64,000 nt of DNA from Micavibrio aeruginosavorus (GCA_016432265.1 CP066681.1:956342-1020341); one strand, 5' to 3'; shown: positions 29,655 through 38,598, numbered from the stretch's first letter. Numbers and translations are program-made. Notes: generated from the letters alone by a model not told the origin.

Positions 29655-29951
29655 TTTCCGACGAACCGAGTTATAGATTCGATCATCAAATATATTTTAA
29701 TTTAAGAGGGAGTGTAGTTTAACACATTCTAATGTAGTATTCAGATACCATGAACAGACTTGGTTTTCATGAACCGCGCCGCTAACAATCAGAATACGGC
29801 TTCCCTGACTGAGGGGCCATGCTCTGGCTCTTTTCGCCGTTAAGCGTAACTTCATAAGCGCATAGTTATACTTGATAATAGTCAATGTGTCGTAGCCAGA
29901 TTTTATAATTTACCGATTGTTTTGTTCAGTATTTTCAGGGGTGGTAGTGCG
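29655..29951. other. Gene-free region before the chemoreceptor
   Basis: About 300 bp, AT-rich, with stop codons in all frames. I see only a weak minus-strand open frame (62 codons, no ribosome site). It presumably contains the chemoreceptor promoter, which I could not place. Confidence 0.4.
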
Positions 29952-32096
29952 ATGTTTAGGAATCTCAGGCTCTCACAAAAAATTCCCGGCCTCATGCTGC
30001 TCATGACGCTGGTTGCTGCTGGCGTGGTCGGGACGCTGAGTGTTACGTCTGCGACAGAAGACGCCTTGATAGCCAGCCACAACAAATTTATGGCGCTGGA
30101 ATCTTCTCGTTCGGTAGCCCTCAGTGATTATCTGAAGTCGATCAATCAGGATCTGTCAACATTGGCGACCAATCGGCAAACGGTTGAAGCCTTGAATGAA
30201 TTCAATCAGGCCTATGCCGGATTCATGGGATCGGCGGAAGGGTACTTGCAAAACGCCTATATCAAGAATAATACCCACCCGCTGGGTTCGAAGCATCTGC
30301 TTGATTATGTGCCGGATGGATCTGCGTATAGCGAAGTGCACAAGCGCCATCATAAATGGTTCAGGCAGTTCCTGACCGAGAAGGGCTACTATGATATTTT
30401 TCTGATCAATAAGGAAGGGTCTATCGTTTATACGGTTTTCAAGGAAAACGATTTCGCGACCAATCTGCAAACCGGGGCATGGAAAGATACCGATATCGCC
30501 ACAGTTTACCGCGAGGTGAAGGCCAATGCGAGGGAGGGATACCGTTATTTTGCGGATTTTAAACCCTATGCGCCCAGCAACAACGTGCCTGCGGCCTTTG
30601 TCGGCATGCCGATAATGAATGAAACGGGTGAATTTGAAGGCGTTCTGGCGTTCCAGATGCCGATCGGCCGCATTAATGAGATCATGCAAGTGGCAGTAGG
30701 CATGGGTGATAGCGGCGAGACCTATCTGGTGGGCGCCGATTACCTGATGCGGAGCGACTCGCGTTTCTCCAAAGAGAGCACCATTCTCTCGACCAAGGTG
30801 GAGACAAATACCGTAAAAGCCGCACTGGAAGGAAAAAGCGGGGTCGATACGATCAAGGACTATCGCGGCATAGAGGTGGTTTCCGCCTATGGCCCTATAG
30901 AGTTCAATGGCACCAAATGGGCGGTGATCGCGGAAATCGATACGGACGAAGTCATGAAGCCGATCCGCAGCATGCAAATGAAAATGCTGGGTGGGGTGAC
31001 GGTGACCCTGGTTCTGATCGGGGTGATTGCCCTGATGTCCGCACGCCGGATCGCGAGGCCGATTTCAGCCACAACCGCGACGATGGAAAAATTGGCCAGA
31101 GGGGAACTGGAAACGAAAGTCGAAGGCGGTGAGCGCGGTGACGAGATTGGCGCGATGGCGCGTACGCTTGAGACGTTCAAAAACGCCTTGATCGCCCAGC
31201 GTGAGGCTGAAGCCGCGCAGCGACGCGACGCTGAGGAAAAGCTGGCGCGTTCGGAGCGGATCGAGAATTTGATCGCGAATTTCGAAACCAAGGTCGGGGT
31301 CATGGTAACGACCTTGTCGTCGTCGGCCTCGCAGATGGAATCGACGGCGTCGATCATGTCGTCGGCGGCGGAGGAAACCAGTGTTCAATCGGCGACTGTG
31401 TCGTCTGCGTCCGAGCAATCGGCCTGCAGTGTCCAGACCGTGGCGGCATCGACCGAGGAAATGTCGTCTTCCATTCGTGAAATCAGCGGTCAGGTGATGC
31501 AATCATCGGCGGTGGCAACGCAGGCTGTGGAGGAAGCCACGCGCACCAAGGATGCCGTCAACCATCTGGCGATGGCCGCGCGAGAGATCGGCGATGTCAT
31601 TAACCTGATCGGCGCGATTGCCGAGCAAACCAACCTGCTGGCATTGAACGCGACGATTGAGGCCGCGCGCGCGGGCGATGCCGGCAAGGGATTCAGCGTG
31701 GTGGCGTCCGAGGTCAAGGCGCTGGCGACCCAGACCGCCAAGGCGACTGACGATATCCGTGACAAGATCGAACGCATTCAGGGAGCAACGACCAATTCCG
31801 AGGAGGCGATGGATCGTATCGTAGGCGTGATCGAGAAGGTTAGCGAGATCGCGACCGTGATCGCCGCCGCCGTGGAGGAGCAAAATCAGGCTACGCAGGA
31901 AATCACCCGCAACATCCAGCAGGTTTCAGATGGCACGGCAGAGGTTTCGAAAAACATTCTTGACGTGCAAAAGGCGGCGGAATCGACGGGGCAATCGGCG
32001 ATCTTCGTTCAGCAGGCAGCGGTCAGTCTGGGTGAACAGTCGGTCACGCTGCAAAAAGAGGTGCAGGAATTTATCGCGGCTGTGCGCACCGCCTAA
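29952..32096 (+). CDS. Methyl-accepting chemotaxis protein
   Basis: 714-aa transmembrane chemoreceptor. TM1 is at about residues 11-32, a large periplasmic sensor of the double-Cache type spans about 40-340 ([15 protein letters not shown], then [20 protein letters not shown]), and TM2 is near 350-372. HAMP follows at about 370-425 ([13 protein letters not shown]). The signalling domain runs to the C-terminus with the conserved hairpin tip [20 protein letters not shown] and [20 protein letters not shown]. The ATG at 29952 is preferred over 29922. No CheW-binding pentapeptide for CheR is obvious at the end. Ligand unknown. Confidence 0.95.
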   Translation: MFRNLRLSQKIPGLMLLMTLVAAGVVGTLSVTSATEDALIASHNKFMALESSRSVALSDYLKSINQDLSTLATNRQTVEALNEFNQAYAGFMGSAEGYLQNAYIKNNTHPLGSKHLLDYVPDGSAYSEVHKRHHKWFRQFLTEKGYYDIFLINKEGSIVYTVFKENDFATNLQTGAWKDTDIATVYREVKANAREGYRYFADFKPYAPSNNVPAAFVGMPIMNETGEFEGVLAFQMPIGRINEIMQVAVGMGDSGETYLVGADYLMRSDSRFSKESTILSTKVETNTVKAALEGKSGVDTIKDYRGIEVVSAYGPIEFNGTKWAVIAEIDTDEVMKPIRSMQMKMLGGVTVTLVLIGVIALMSARRIARPISATTATMEKLARGELETKVEGGERGDEIGAMARTLETFKNALIAQREAEAAQRRDAEEKLARSERIENLIANFETKVGVMVTTLSSSASQMESTASIMSSAAEETSVQSATVSSASEQSACSVQTVAASTEEMSSSIREISGQVMQSSAVATQAVEEATRTKDAVNHLAMAAREIGDVINLIGAIAEQTNLLALNATIEAARAGDAGKGFSVVASEVKALATQTAKATDDIRDKIERIQGATTNSEEAMDRIVGVIEKVSEIATVIAAAVEEQNQATQEITRNIQQVSDGTAEVSKNILDVQKAAESTGQSAIFVQQAAVSLGEQSVTLQKEVQEFIAAVRTA

Positions 32097-32136
32097 TCAA
32101 GGAAAAATATTCTGTGCAGAAGCTCCCGTCGGGGGG

Positions 32137-32778
32137 TTACCACGGGCCGGAAAGAGCCGGGGGTGGGGTTCGTTCTTCGATATGGACGGTGCCGCCCGCG
32201 TCCACGCGCAGCGTGACATGGCTTGAAAGACCGCTGCTGATATAACCGATCAGAAGTCCCTTATCTTCGCGTCCGCTCGTGACAAGGCGGTAATGGACGG
32301 AACCTTCGCCGTAGAAAGGGATGCGTTTATCGATCCGGCTGTACGGGGCGATTGGGGGCAGCGTATAGTCCTGCGCCAGCGGATCGGTGAACGTCAGGCT
32401 GTCGATAGCCGCCGCGCTATCGTTGATGACCGTGACGGGGTAAAGGCTATGGACGTAATGGGCATGCAGCATCGCGACAGCGGCGGCCGGGATATTCAGC
32501 AGCAGGCAAAAAAGCGCGATCATGATTTTACGGGGACGATCCGCGACGTTTGCCTCTTTCAGTGCCCGCGCCGCGGGCCAGAGCATCAACAACCCGGCCA
32601 GAACCAAAAGCATACAAAACGGCAACAACAGCAACCCGGCAATGACGAGGGTTTCACTGGCACTGGGTAGCCACAGCGCGTAGATCACGCCGCCCGTCAA
32701 AAGCGGCCCCAGCCCGCAGATCAGACACAGGCGATACCACCATGAAATTCCGGTTGTGCGGGGGGCGGTGTCTGGCAG
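32137..32778 (-). CDS. Membrane protein, unknown, probable CTG start
   Basis: The frame extends upstream of the first TTG (32700) to an in-frame stop at 32788-32790. The only start with a good ribosome site is CTG at 32778, six bases after AGGAG, giving 213 aa. The extension supplies a complete first membrane helix (WWYRLCLICGLGPLLTGGVI). Further helices are at about residues 45-68 and 82-102. A C-terminal soluble beta-rich part follows (residues 110-213). No family recognised. If the CTG is wrong, the TTG at 32700 gives 187 aa and half of a helix. Confidence 0.6.
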   Translation of the reverse strand: MPDTAPRTTGISWWYRLCLICGLGPLLTGGVIYALWLPSASETLVIAGLLLLPFCMLLVLAGLLMLWPAARALKEANVADRPRKIMIALFCLLLNIPAAAVAMLHAHYVHSLYPVTVINDSAAAIDSLTFTDPLAQDYTLPPIAPYSRIDKRIPFYGEGSVHYRLVTSGREDKGLLIGYISSGLSSHVTLRVDAGGTVHIEERTPPPALSGPW

Positions 32779-32870
32779 GGCGAACTCCTATACAAATCAA
32801 GCCACCCGTGGCCTGACCGGGCAGATTATGGACGGAAAAAGCGAGCAAGAAAACGTTTTAATGGGGCACG

Positions 32871-33542
32871 TTAATGCAGGACGGGTGGTCGCGGCACAGG
32901 GGGATGCGCCGGGCGGTCATCGTTATCGCTGTCTTTGGTTGCCGGGTGATCTGCCTGTGCTGCAGGGAGGGTCTCGCCGCACAGCAGCGCATGGCAGGTT
33001 TTCATCTCTTCTTCGAACAGATGATCGAGGATGGCGCTGGCCCCGCGGCAGCCCTTGCCGATCAGGACATGGTGCTCATATATCGCAAACAAATCGGCGT
33101 TGTCGGTGCAGGTGGGGTCTTGCTTGTAGAATTCAGCCAGTTGCCGCAAGCCGACAATGCTTTGCGCGCTGTAATGCAGGCGCACGGCACGGGGAACCTC
33201 CACGTCCTGCAGGGCCTCATGCAGATACTCAGGCGCATGGAACAGCGGATGAAAAGATTTCAGCGCCTTGACGATCTGAAACATGTCATAGCCGTAATCG
33301 TGGCGGATATTGTCGTATTCGTAAGAGTCCTTGTCCAGGTGCGCAAGGAACGATGCACACGCGAGCGGCACCGGGCCCATATCCGCGGGGCACCCTTGTA
33401 TCAGAAGGCAGGCGACATCCGAAAGCTGGCGCATGAAACCCTCAAGGTCGCCGTACTTGTTCTTTTGATTCAATTCCTGAAGGCGATGAAAACAACGCTC
33501 AAGGCGATGGTCGCGCGGCAGGCTGCTATCCCCGAAATCCAT
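32871..33542 (-). CDS. Unknown cytoplasmic protein
   Basis: 223 aa, His-, Cys- and acid-rich, mostly helical. Visible segments include CLLIQGCPADMG and HDYGYDMFQIVKALKSFHP, plus several HH/His pairs that might bind metal, and a disordered Asp/Pro/Val tail (residues 195-223). There is no signal peptide or membrane segment. It lies 92 bp upstream of the CTG-start membrane protein on the same strand and may be co-transcribed. I do not recognise the family. Confidence 0.6.
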   Translation of the reverse strand: MDFGDSSLPRDHRLERCFHRLQELNQKNKYGDLEGFMRQLSDVACLLIQGCPADMGPVPLACASFLAHLDKDSYEYDNIRHDYGYDMFQIVKALKSFHPLFHAPEYLHEALQDVEVPRAVRLHYSAQSIVGLRQLAEFYKQDPTCTDNADLFAIYEHHVLIGKGCRGASAILDHLFEEEMKTCHALLCGETLPAAQADHPATKDSDNDDRPAHPPVPRPPVLH

Positions 33543-33648
33543 GATCTGTCCCTGTTTTTGTTATGGGGGGAGATTAGGGGGTTAGGGGAATGCTGGCAAG
33601 AGGCGGTGGTGCGGCGATGCACAAGAGGCTTGGATCTTTACCAAACTC

Positions 33649-34458
33649 TTATTGAATGTGTAGCATGCGGCCTTGTAGCTCAGGGAATTTATTAAGTTCA
33701 TTTTTTAGTTTAATTCTTAGCTCTTCATAAAATGGATTTCTTTCAAGTTTAAAAATATCTATACCCTGTATGTTTGCATTTTTTAGATATGATTTTTCTT
33801 TATCAGCTAATGTTTCTAATTTACGAGAAATGAATAGGCACTCGTCAAATATAGCCTCTGAAGATATAAGTAAGCTGAATGTTCGTTGGTGGATCTCTGC
33901 GTAGCGGCTAATGATATATTGAGGTAATTTAGCAACTGAATCATTGTCCATAAATTTTTTTAGTAAAAAGTTTCTCTCTTCGCATATTGTTTGAAGCTGA
34001 GATGTTTCATTTTTCATCCGGAAGAAAACTTGAACAATATCTGCTTGGCTGCCTATATCTGAAATCTTTTTCAAGAACAAGTCTTCAGACGGTGGTTCAA
34101 TGTGTCGTATGGATCTAAGTTGCACATGCGGATTTTGCGTGGGGGTTGTCTGTAATTCCGCGAAGGTGGTTTTTTCACTGCTGTATGAGGGTAAGATTAG
34201 TTGGCTTATGTGATGGGCAATAATTTCTAGTATGGATGATAAATATATAACTGCCTCGTTGAACTCATGAGCTCTATTGATACTTTGATTCTTGTCTTCT
34301 TGTTTTTGAATAAGTCTTTGAAAATAATAGCCGCTCCCAGCCGCAATTAGGACTAGGATTAGTTGAGATGTAAAATCTGAACCAATATTCCACCAATCAA
34401 TCTTTGATATTTCAAAAATTATGGCATCAAATTGTGCTTTATCAATTTTGATGTCCAT
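33649..34458 (-). CDS. AT-rich ORFan with one membrane segment
   Basis: 269 aa, clearly more AT-rich than its neighbours, with codon use dominated by A/T-ending codons. One membrane helix at about residues 33-53 (LILVLIAAGSGYYFQRLI) leads to a long helical part with Lys/Glu/Gln/Asn. Parts resemble coiled coil. It starts 8 bp after the glycyl-tRNA synthetase stop, so it rides on that transcript. Likely acquired horizontally. No family recognised; a phage-defence or membrane-sensor role would be pure guesswork. Confidence 0.65.
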   Translation of the reverse strand: MDIKIDKAQFDAIIFEISKIDWWNIGSDFTSQLILVLIAAGSGYYFQRLIQKQEDKNQSINRAHEFNEAVIYLSSILEIIAHHISQLILPSYSSEKTTFAELQTTPTQNPHVQLRSIRHIEPPSEDLFLKKISDIGSQADIVQVFFRMKNETSQLQTICEERNFLLKKFMDNDSVAKLPQYIISRYAEIHQRTFSLLISSEAIFDECLFISRKLETLADKEKSYLKNANIQGIDIFKLERNPFYEELRIKLKNELNKFPELQGRMLHIQ

Positions 34459-34466
34459 CTCTTTTC

Positions 34467-36041
34467 CTAGCCACGTCCCGTCGCCAGCAACATATTTTTC
34501 TGCATGTACTCGACCACGTTATCCATGTTGATGCGGTCTTGTTTCATGGTGTTGCGGTGACGGACGGTGAGGGTTTTGTCCTGCACGGTCTGGTCATCGA
34601 TGGTGAAGCAGAACGGCGTGCCGATTTCGTCCTGACGGGCGTAGCGCTTGCCGATATTCTGCTTGATGTCGAGGTCGATATTGAAATGCTCGCGCACTTC
34701 CATATAGAGCTTCGTCGCCAGAACCGGGTGCTCGTCCTTGGCGGTGAGCGGCAGGATCGCGGCTTTCTTGGGCGCTACGGACGGATGGAAATCGAGATAA
34801 ACGCCGGAGGGGCGGTTCGGGTCGGGGGTGAACCCTTCGGTCAGCAGCGCCAGTACGCCGCGCGTCAGGCCCGCCGCCGGTTCGATCACGTGCGGGAAGA
34901 ATTTCTCCTGCGTGACCGGATCCATGTATTCCAGTTTCACTTTGGAATGTTCCTGATGCTGTGTCAGGTCGAAGTCGCAGCGGTGCGCGATACCTTCCAG
35001 TTCGCCGAAGTCCGGCGCGGTGAAGGGGAAGCGGTATTCGATATCCGCCGTGCCGAGGCCTTCCTTGGCGTAGTGCGAGAGTTCGTCCTGATCATGGTCG
35101 CGCATGCGCAGGTTATCAGAGCGCAGGCCAATGGCGCGCCAGAATTTCTGACGCTCCTGGAACCAGAATTCGCGCCAGATTTTGGCTTCGTTCGGGTGGC
35201 AGAACCATTCCATTTCCATCTGCTCGAATTCACGGGAACGGAAGATGAAATTGCGTGGGTTCACTTCGTTGCGGAAGGCTTTGCCCACCTGCGCGATGCC
35301 GAACGGTACGCGCACGCGGCTTGAATCCAGAACGTTTTTGAAATTGAGGAAGATGCCCTGCGCGGTTTCGGGGCGCAGATAGGCCTTGTTTTCATCGCCG
35401 CCCGTAGCGCCGATGAAGGTATGGAACATCAGGTTGAATTGCTTGGGTTCAGTCAGCGTGCCGACTGTTTTGGTGTCGGGGCCAATGATATGTGTGAATT
35501 CAGCCGCCGGAAGATCGACCAGTTTGTGCACTTCGTAATCGGCCGCCTTGCCCTTGCCGACTTTCTTGATGCGTTTTTCGATTTCATCGTCTTCGGTGTT
35601 TTCCATGATGGCAAGCCACGGGCCGTCGCCGGATTTTGGTTTGTAGACCAGCAAATGGTCGGCGCGGTAACGCAGCTTGGTTTCGCGGCAATCGACCATG
35701 GGATCGGAGAAGCCGCCGACATGGCCGGAAGCGACCCAGGCTTTCGGGTTCTGGATGATGGCGCTATCAAGCCCGACGATTTCAACTGGTTGGCCTGCGT
35801 ATTCCGTGCCCTCGGGGCCGAGCGGAGGGGTGAGCACCATGTGTTTCCACCACAAATCGCGCAGGTTGTTCTTGAGTTCGACGCCGAGCGGGCCGAAATC
35901 CCAGAAACCGTTAATGCCGCCGTAGATGTCCGACGCCGGGAAAATGAAGCCGCGGCGTTTGCACAGAGCGACAATCTCTTTCATGTCTTTCATCGGGGCG
36001 GTTTCGGGGGCGGCGCTCTCGGCCTTCAGGGCTTGGCTCAT
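34467..36041 (-). CDS. glyS: Glycyl-tRNA synthetase, single-chain alpha2 type
   Basis: 524-aa class II synthetase charging tRNA-Gly. It is the alpha2 (archaeal/eukaryotic-like) form: CKRRGFIFPASDIYGG then GFWDFGPLGVELKNNLRDLW at the start, the PETAQGIFLNFKN motif 2 region, FRNEVNPRNFIFRSREFEQM, and a C-terminal anticodon domain. Start 36041 has AAGGA 7 bases upstream; an in-frame start at 36236 would add 65 unrelated residues across the neighbouring gene. Most alphaproteobacteria use the separate GlyQ and GlyS subunits, so this form is notable. No tRNA-Gly or T-box is seen. Confidence 0.93.
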   Translation of the reverse strand: MSQALKAESAAPETAPMKDMKEIVALCKRRGFIFPASDIYGGINGFWDFGPLGVELKNNLRDLWWKHMVLTPPLGPEGTEYAGQPVEIVGLDSAIIQNPKAWVASGHVGGFSDPMVDCRETKLRYRADHLLVYKPKSGDGPWLAIMENTEDDEIEKRIKKVGKGKAADYEVHKLVDLPAAEFTHIIGPDTKTVGTLTEPKQFNLMFHTFIGATGGDENKAYLRPETAQGIFLNFKNVLDSSRVRVPFGIAQVGKAFRNEVNPRNFIFRSREFEQMEMEWFCHPNEAKIWREFWFQERQKFWRAIGLRSDNLRMRDHDQDELSHYAKEGLGTADIEYRFPFTAPDFGELEGIAHRCDFDLTQHQEHSKVKLEYMDPVTQEKFFPHVIEPAAGLTRGVLALLTEGFTPDPNRPSGVYLDFHPSVAPKKAAILPLTAKDEHPVLATKLYMEVREHFNIDLDIKQNIGKRYARQDEIGTPFCFTIDDQTVQDKTLTVRHRNTMKQDRINMDNVVEYMQKNMLLATGRG

Positions 36042-36126
36042 GATGATCCTTCCGGGATTGCAAAATAGTCCCGGAAGATTATGGTTTTTCAGGATTTTTG
36101 GGAAGGGAAAAGTGGGCGGTGCGCGC

Positions 36127-36318
36127 CTACATATCCCAGCGCGGGACGTTCGGGTTGTAAGGACGCTCTGCGGGCGTATTGTCGGTCCGTGTGCCGTCGC
36201 GGTTCCAGCCCGGAGGTGGCGGGCGGTCATCGACATAGTCGTGCAGCGGAATTTGAACTTCGCGGAATTTGTCCTTGGCCGGCGGGATCATGTGCGGCGG
36301 TATGTATTGATGAGGCAT
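36127..36318 (-). CDS. Small Pro/Arg/Asp-rich protein
   Basis: 63 codons starting at ATG 36318, 10 bases after a strong GGGGAGG site. The sequence is rich in Pro, Tyr, His and Asp (HMIPPAKDKFREVQIPLHDY, then DRPPPPGW) and ends WDM. No signal or membrane segment. An upstream in-frame start at 36390 lacks a ribosome site. Probably a genuine small protein of unknown function. Confidence 0.55.
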   Translation of the reverse strand: MPHQYIPPHMIPPAKDKFREVQIPLHDYVDDRPPPPGWNRDGTRTDNTPAERPYNPNVPRWDM

Positions 36319-36434
36319 GATGTGTCGTCCTCCCCTCTTTGGAATTCTTATCGTTAAGGGATGGTGACATAAGAGGCGGTGATTATGCAAGATAATTGCG
36401 ATAACGGGCCTGATTTTTGAAATTATCGTGAAGT

Positions 36435-37040
36435 TTATTGTGAGGATTCAGGGGTTTCGGCAAAAACGGTGTTACACCACGCCTCAACCTCGCCGGAGGC
36501 GATTTCAGACTGGGCACGGTAGGCCCGGCACAGGGCCTGACCGCCGTTCTGGCCGTTTACGGAGATGTCGTATTTCCAGTAGTTGGTTCCAAAGGTTCTG
36601 GCGCACCGATCCCAATCCTTTGCGTTGGCAATGGGCGCGGCACTGGCAAGATGGAGGAGGGAAGGATTGCTGTCAGCACGTTCAGGGAGGGTACGGGAAC
36701 CGGCCTGTGTCTCATCAAGCTGGGCCGTCACAAACGCCTGACAGGTGCGGATCGTGGCCAGAACTTTCTCTTCAGGAGGTTGCCTGATGTCGTTGACGAT
36801 CGTCATGGCGGCGCTGGCGACAGGGATACGCGGGGCATACGCCATATCGCTGTAGCTCAGTCCGGCGAAGGCGCCAACGCACAGGCAAAGGGCAACGAAC
36901 AATGTCGTCTTGATGTTCTTGAAAGCGTAATAAAACACATCACCGAACCGGCCGCTGACGACCAGCGTGACGGTGACAAGAAACAGAACGGACAAGATGG
37001 CGATTGCAGTTACCATAATATAATAGTATGCGAAAAACAT
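36435..37040 (-). CDS. Membrane protein with Cys-containing soluble domain, unknown
   Basis: 201 aa with two N-terminal membrane helices (about residues 8-30 and 42-62) and a soluble C-terminal part with four Cys (CQAF, RCAR, LCRA, WCNT) that may form disulfides in the periplasm. It lies 61 bp downstream of the cyclodipeptide-synthase-like gene on the same strand and could belong to that transcript; the gap has no terminator. No family recognised. The start may instead be the ATG at 37016. Confidence 0.6.
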   Translation of the reverse strand: MFFAYYYIMVTAIAILSVLFLVTVTLVVSGRFGDVFYYAFKNIKTTLFVALCLCVGAFAGLSYSDMAYAPRIPVASAAMTIVNDIRQPPEEKVLATIRTCQAFVTAQLDETQAGSRTLPERADSNPSLLHLASAAPIANAKDWDRCARTFGTNYWKYDISVNGQNGGQALCRAYRAQSEIASGEVEAWCNTVFAETPESSQ

Positions 37041-37101
37041 TTATAACTATTTGATTATTCAAACAGATTTCAGAAAACTTGCCGAGAAATTAAAGCAAAT
37101 T

Positions 37102-37743
37102 TTATGCGGATTTGCGGTTCCTCACATAATCCACGCCGAGGTAGTCCTTTTGCGGAAACAATACGGCCATCAACTGGTGGAACCACGACCCGGCATAAAC
37201 GTCAATCGCGGGATCTTCGAACAGATAGGAAAAAATCGAAAGCTCCTCAATCAGGAAGGTGCGCGAATGGTGATGGAAAGCGAAGTAGAGCGTAGGGTCG
37301 TAATCGTGGCGGCTCCAGAATTCACGGATGGTGTGCTCGATCGCCTGATCAAGCGCGGGCGTGGTGTCGATCACCCGGTAGGAGGGATGCATCAGCAATT
37401 CATCCCAGCGCAAGATTGCAGGGTTTTGCAGGTGGCGCAGCGCGCCTGCGTTCCGATGCAGCCACAATTCGCCTTCGAGCCGCGATAGTTTCCATGCGGT
37501 AGCGGCGTCGCAATTGCGCTGGTAGCGCAGATTGTGACGCTGCAGCGTATCGGAGACGATCAGCACGGTGCGGTCGAAACGAGCCCCGGCCCATTCACAC
37601 AGAGCGCTGAATTTATCGCCTTCGTAATTGGGCTTGCCGACGCTGATCTGCAGGCGGCATGTATCGTAATTTTGCCACGATGCCTTGTGGTTGACGCAGA
37701 TTTTATAGGCACCTGAGGGGGCCGGGTAATTAATACGTTTCAT
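37102..37743 (-). CDS. Putative tRNA-dependent cyclodipeptide synthase (divergent)
   Basis: 213 aa, in the size range of cyclodipeptide synthases, which join two aminoacyl-tRNA amino acids into a diketopiperazine. The core matches the family layout: a strand ending in Ser34 (LQISVGKPNYEG) where the nucleophilic Ser sits, FSALCEWAGARFDRTVLIVS then DTLQRHNL, and near the end FLIEELSIFSYLFEDPAIDV followed by Tyr183 (YAG). By pattern, Glu167 and Tyr183 match catalytic Glu182 and Tyr202 of AlbC, whereas the Tyr178 position is Phe163. The ATG at 37743 overlaps the end of the regulator gene by 14 bp, implying coupling. Family assignment is by eye; substrate unknown. Confidence 0.6.
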   Translation of the reverse strand: MKRINYPAPSGAYKICVNHKASWQNYDTCRLQISVGKPNYEGDKFSALCEWAGARFDRTVLIVSDTLQRHNLRYQRNCDAATAWKLSRLEGELWLHRNAGALRHLQNPAILRWDELLMHPSYRVIDTTPALDQAIEHTIREFWSRHDYDPTLYFAFHHHSRTFLIEELSIFSYLFEDPAIDVYAGSWFHQLMAVLFPQKDYLGVDYVRNRKSA

Positions 37744-38374
37744 CGGCTTCGCTCCTGTCGGGGATGGCGAGGACAATGCCCCGCCAGAGCATTTCGAACG
37801 CATTGCGCCAACTGGTGGCCAGTGCCTTGTCGCGGAAGACCACGGCCTTGGTATTGTCTTCGGCGCAGACGGCGACTTTGTCGCCATAGACCAGTGTGAC
37901 GTTGTTGAGAAAATAGGGTTTCGGCACCCAGCGATATTCGCCGGGTGGGCCCATCAGGTAGCGGTTGTCTTCCTGCACCAGTTGGCGCATTTTGATTCCG
38001 GCCTGTCGCATTTTGCGCAGTTGCTCTATCACTTCGGGCGGGCTTTGCGCGTCGTCGGCAAACAGCATGAGCATTTCCGGTGCGTTTTGATCGGCCAGTT
38101 CGTAATAGACATCGTCCAGCACCCGCAGCCACCAGCCTTCGCCGCTGATGTCGTAGGTGGCGGTATTGCGCCGCTCGACCCCGTTTTCGGTGAAAAACAC
38201 GGCGGCTTGTTCGAAGGCGGCAACCATTTTCTCAAGGGTGCTGGGGGAGGTCTTGCCGCGTTCGGCCTCGCAGTCGGCCACGGCCGACAGGGAAATCCCG
38301 GCGCGTTCGGCCAGTTCGGTCTGCGACCAGTTCACAAGGGCGCGGGCAGCGCGGATTTGGTAGGCTTGAGCCAT
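37730..38374 (-). CDS. XRE-family regulator with TrmB-like effector domain
   Basis: 214 aa. Residues about 5-60 form an XRE helix-turn-helix (ALVNWSQTELAERAGISLSA then VADCEAERGKTSPSTLEKMV). Residues about 85-210 resemble the PLD-like effector domain of TrmB regulators (QAGIKMRQLVQE, then PYFLNNVTLVYGDKVAVCAE and ending in an ATSWRNAFEMLW segment), which senses small ligands. The ATG at 38374 is chosen: AAAGGA is 6 bases upstream. It precedes and overlaps the synthase-like gene. Strong promoter and two inverted AT-rich sites lie upstream. Likely regulates its own operon. Confidence 0.75.
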   Translation of the reverse strand: MAQAYQIRAARALVNWSQTELAERAGISLSAVADCEAERGKTSPSTLEKMVAAFEQAAVFFTENGVERRNTATYDISGEGWWLRVLDDVYYELADQNAPEMLMLFADDAQSPPEVIEQLRKMRQAGIKMRQLVQEDNRYLMGPPGEYRWVPKPYFLNNVTLVYGDKVAVCAEDNTKAVVFRDKALATSWRNAFEMLWRGIVLAIPDRSEADETY

Positions 38375-38399
38375 GGAAAATCCTTTGGAGATCCTAGGT

Positions 38400-38411
38400 T
38401 TTTTATATGAA
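38400..38411 (+). promoter_or_regulatory. TTTTTATATGAA site, copy 1
   Basis: 12-base motif on the plus strand, just downstream of the operon promoter. The exact reverse complement occurs at 38475-38486 beyond the -35 box, so the promoter is bracketed. Candidate operator pair for the XRE regulator. Confidence 0.5.
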
Positions 38412-38416
38412 GGGGG

Positions 38417-38444
38417 ATTATAAGCATAAAAATCATGGATGCAA
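38417..38444 (-). promoter_or_regulatory. Sigma-70 promoter of the XRE/cyclodipeptide-synthase operon
   Basis: Minus strand: TTGCAT (38444-38439), 16 bases, TATAAT (38422-38417). A perfect -10 and a good -35. The predicted transcript starts about 35-40 bases before the regulator ATG. Confidence 0.7.
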
Positions 38445-38474
38445 GAATTATTTTTATTGACGCAAGTGATGTTT

Positions 38475-38486
38475 TTCATATAAAAA
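38475..38486 (-). promoter_or_regulatory. TTTTTATATGAA site, copy 2 (inverted)
   Basis: Plus strand TTCATATAAAAA, the exact reverse complement of copy 1 at 38400-38411; 63 bp separate the two copies. It is itself part of a near-palindrome (TTTTTCATATAAAAA). Confidence 0.5.
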
Positions 38487-38573
38487 CGAAATCAGCAACC
38501 CCTAAGGAATGCCTCAAGGATTGTCCCCACACAAAACGCGTCTCCCCACACAACGCGTTACCCTTGAGAAAAA

Positions 38574-38598
38574 GGCCACCGTTTACGGTGGCCTTTTT
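38574..38598. terminator. Bidirectional rho-independent terminator
   Basis: GGCCACCG-TTTA-CGGTGGCC flanked by an A-run on the left and TTTTT on the right, so it works in both directions. On the minus strand it ends the Thr/Ser-rich repeat gene. Confidence 0.85.

Noticed and set aside
29697-29885. 62-codon minus-strand frame in the gap before the chemoreceptor
   Set aside because: No ribosome site, no recognisable domain, in a region of decayed sequence.
33660-33690. tRNA-like D-arm string TGTAGCTCAGGG
   Set aside because: No anticodon arm, T-arm or acceptor pairing follows; it is the 3' coding end of the AT-rich ORFan.
34539-36068. Long plus-strand frames over glyS
   Set aside because: Shadows of a strongly conserved synthetase gene.
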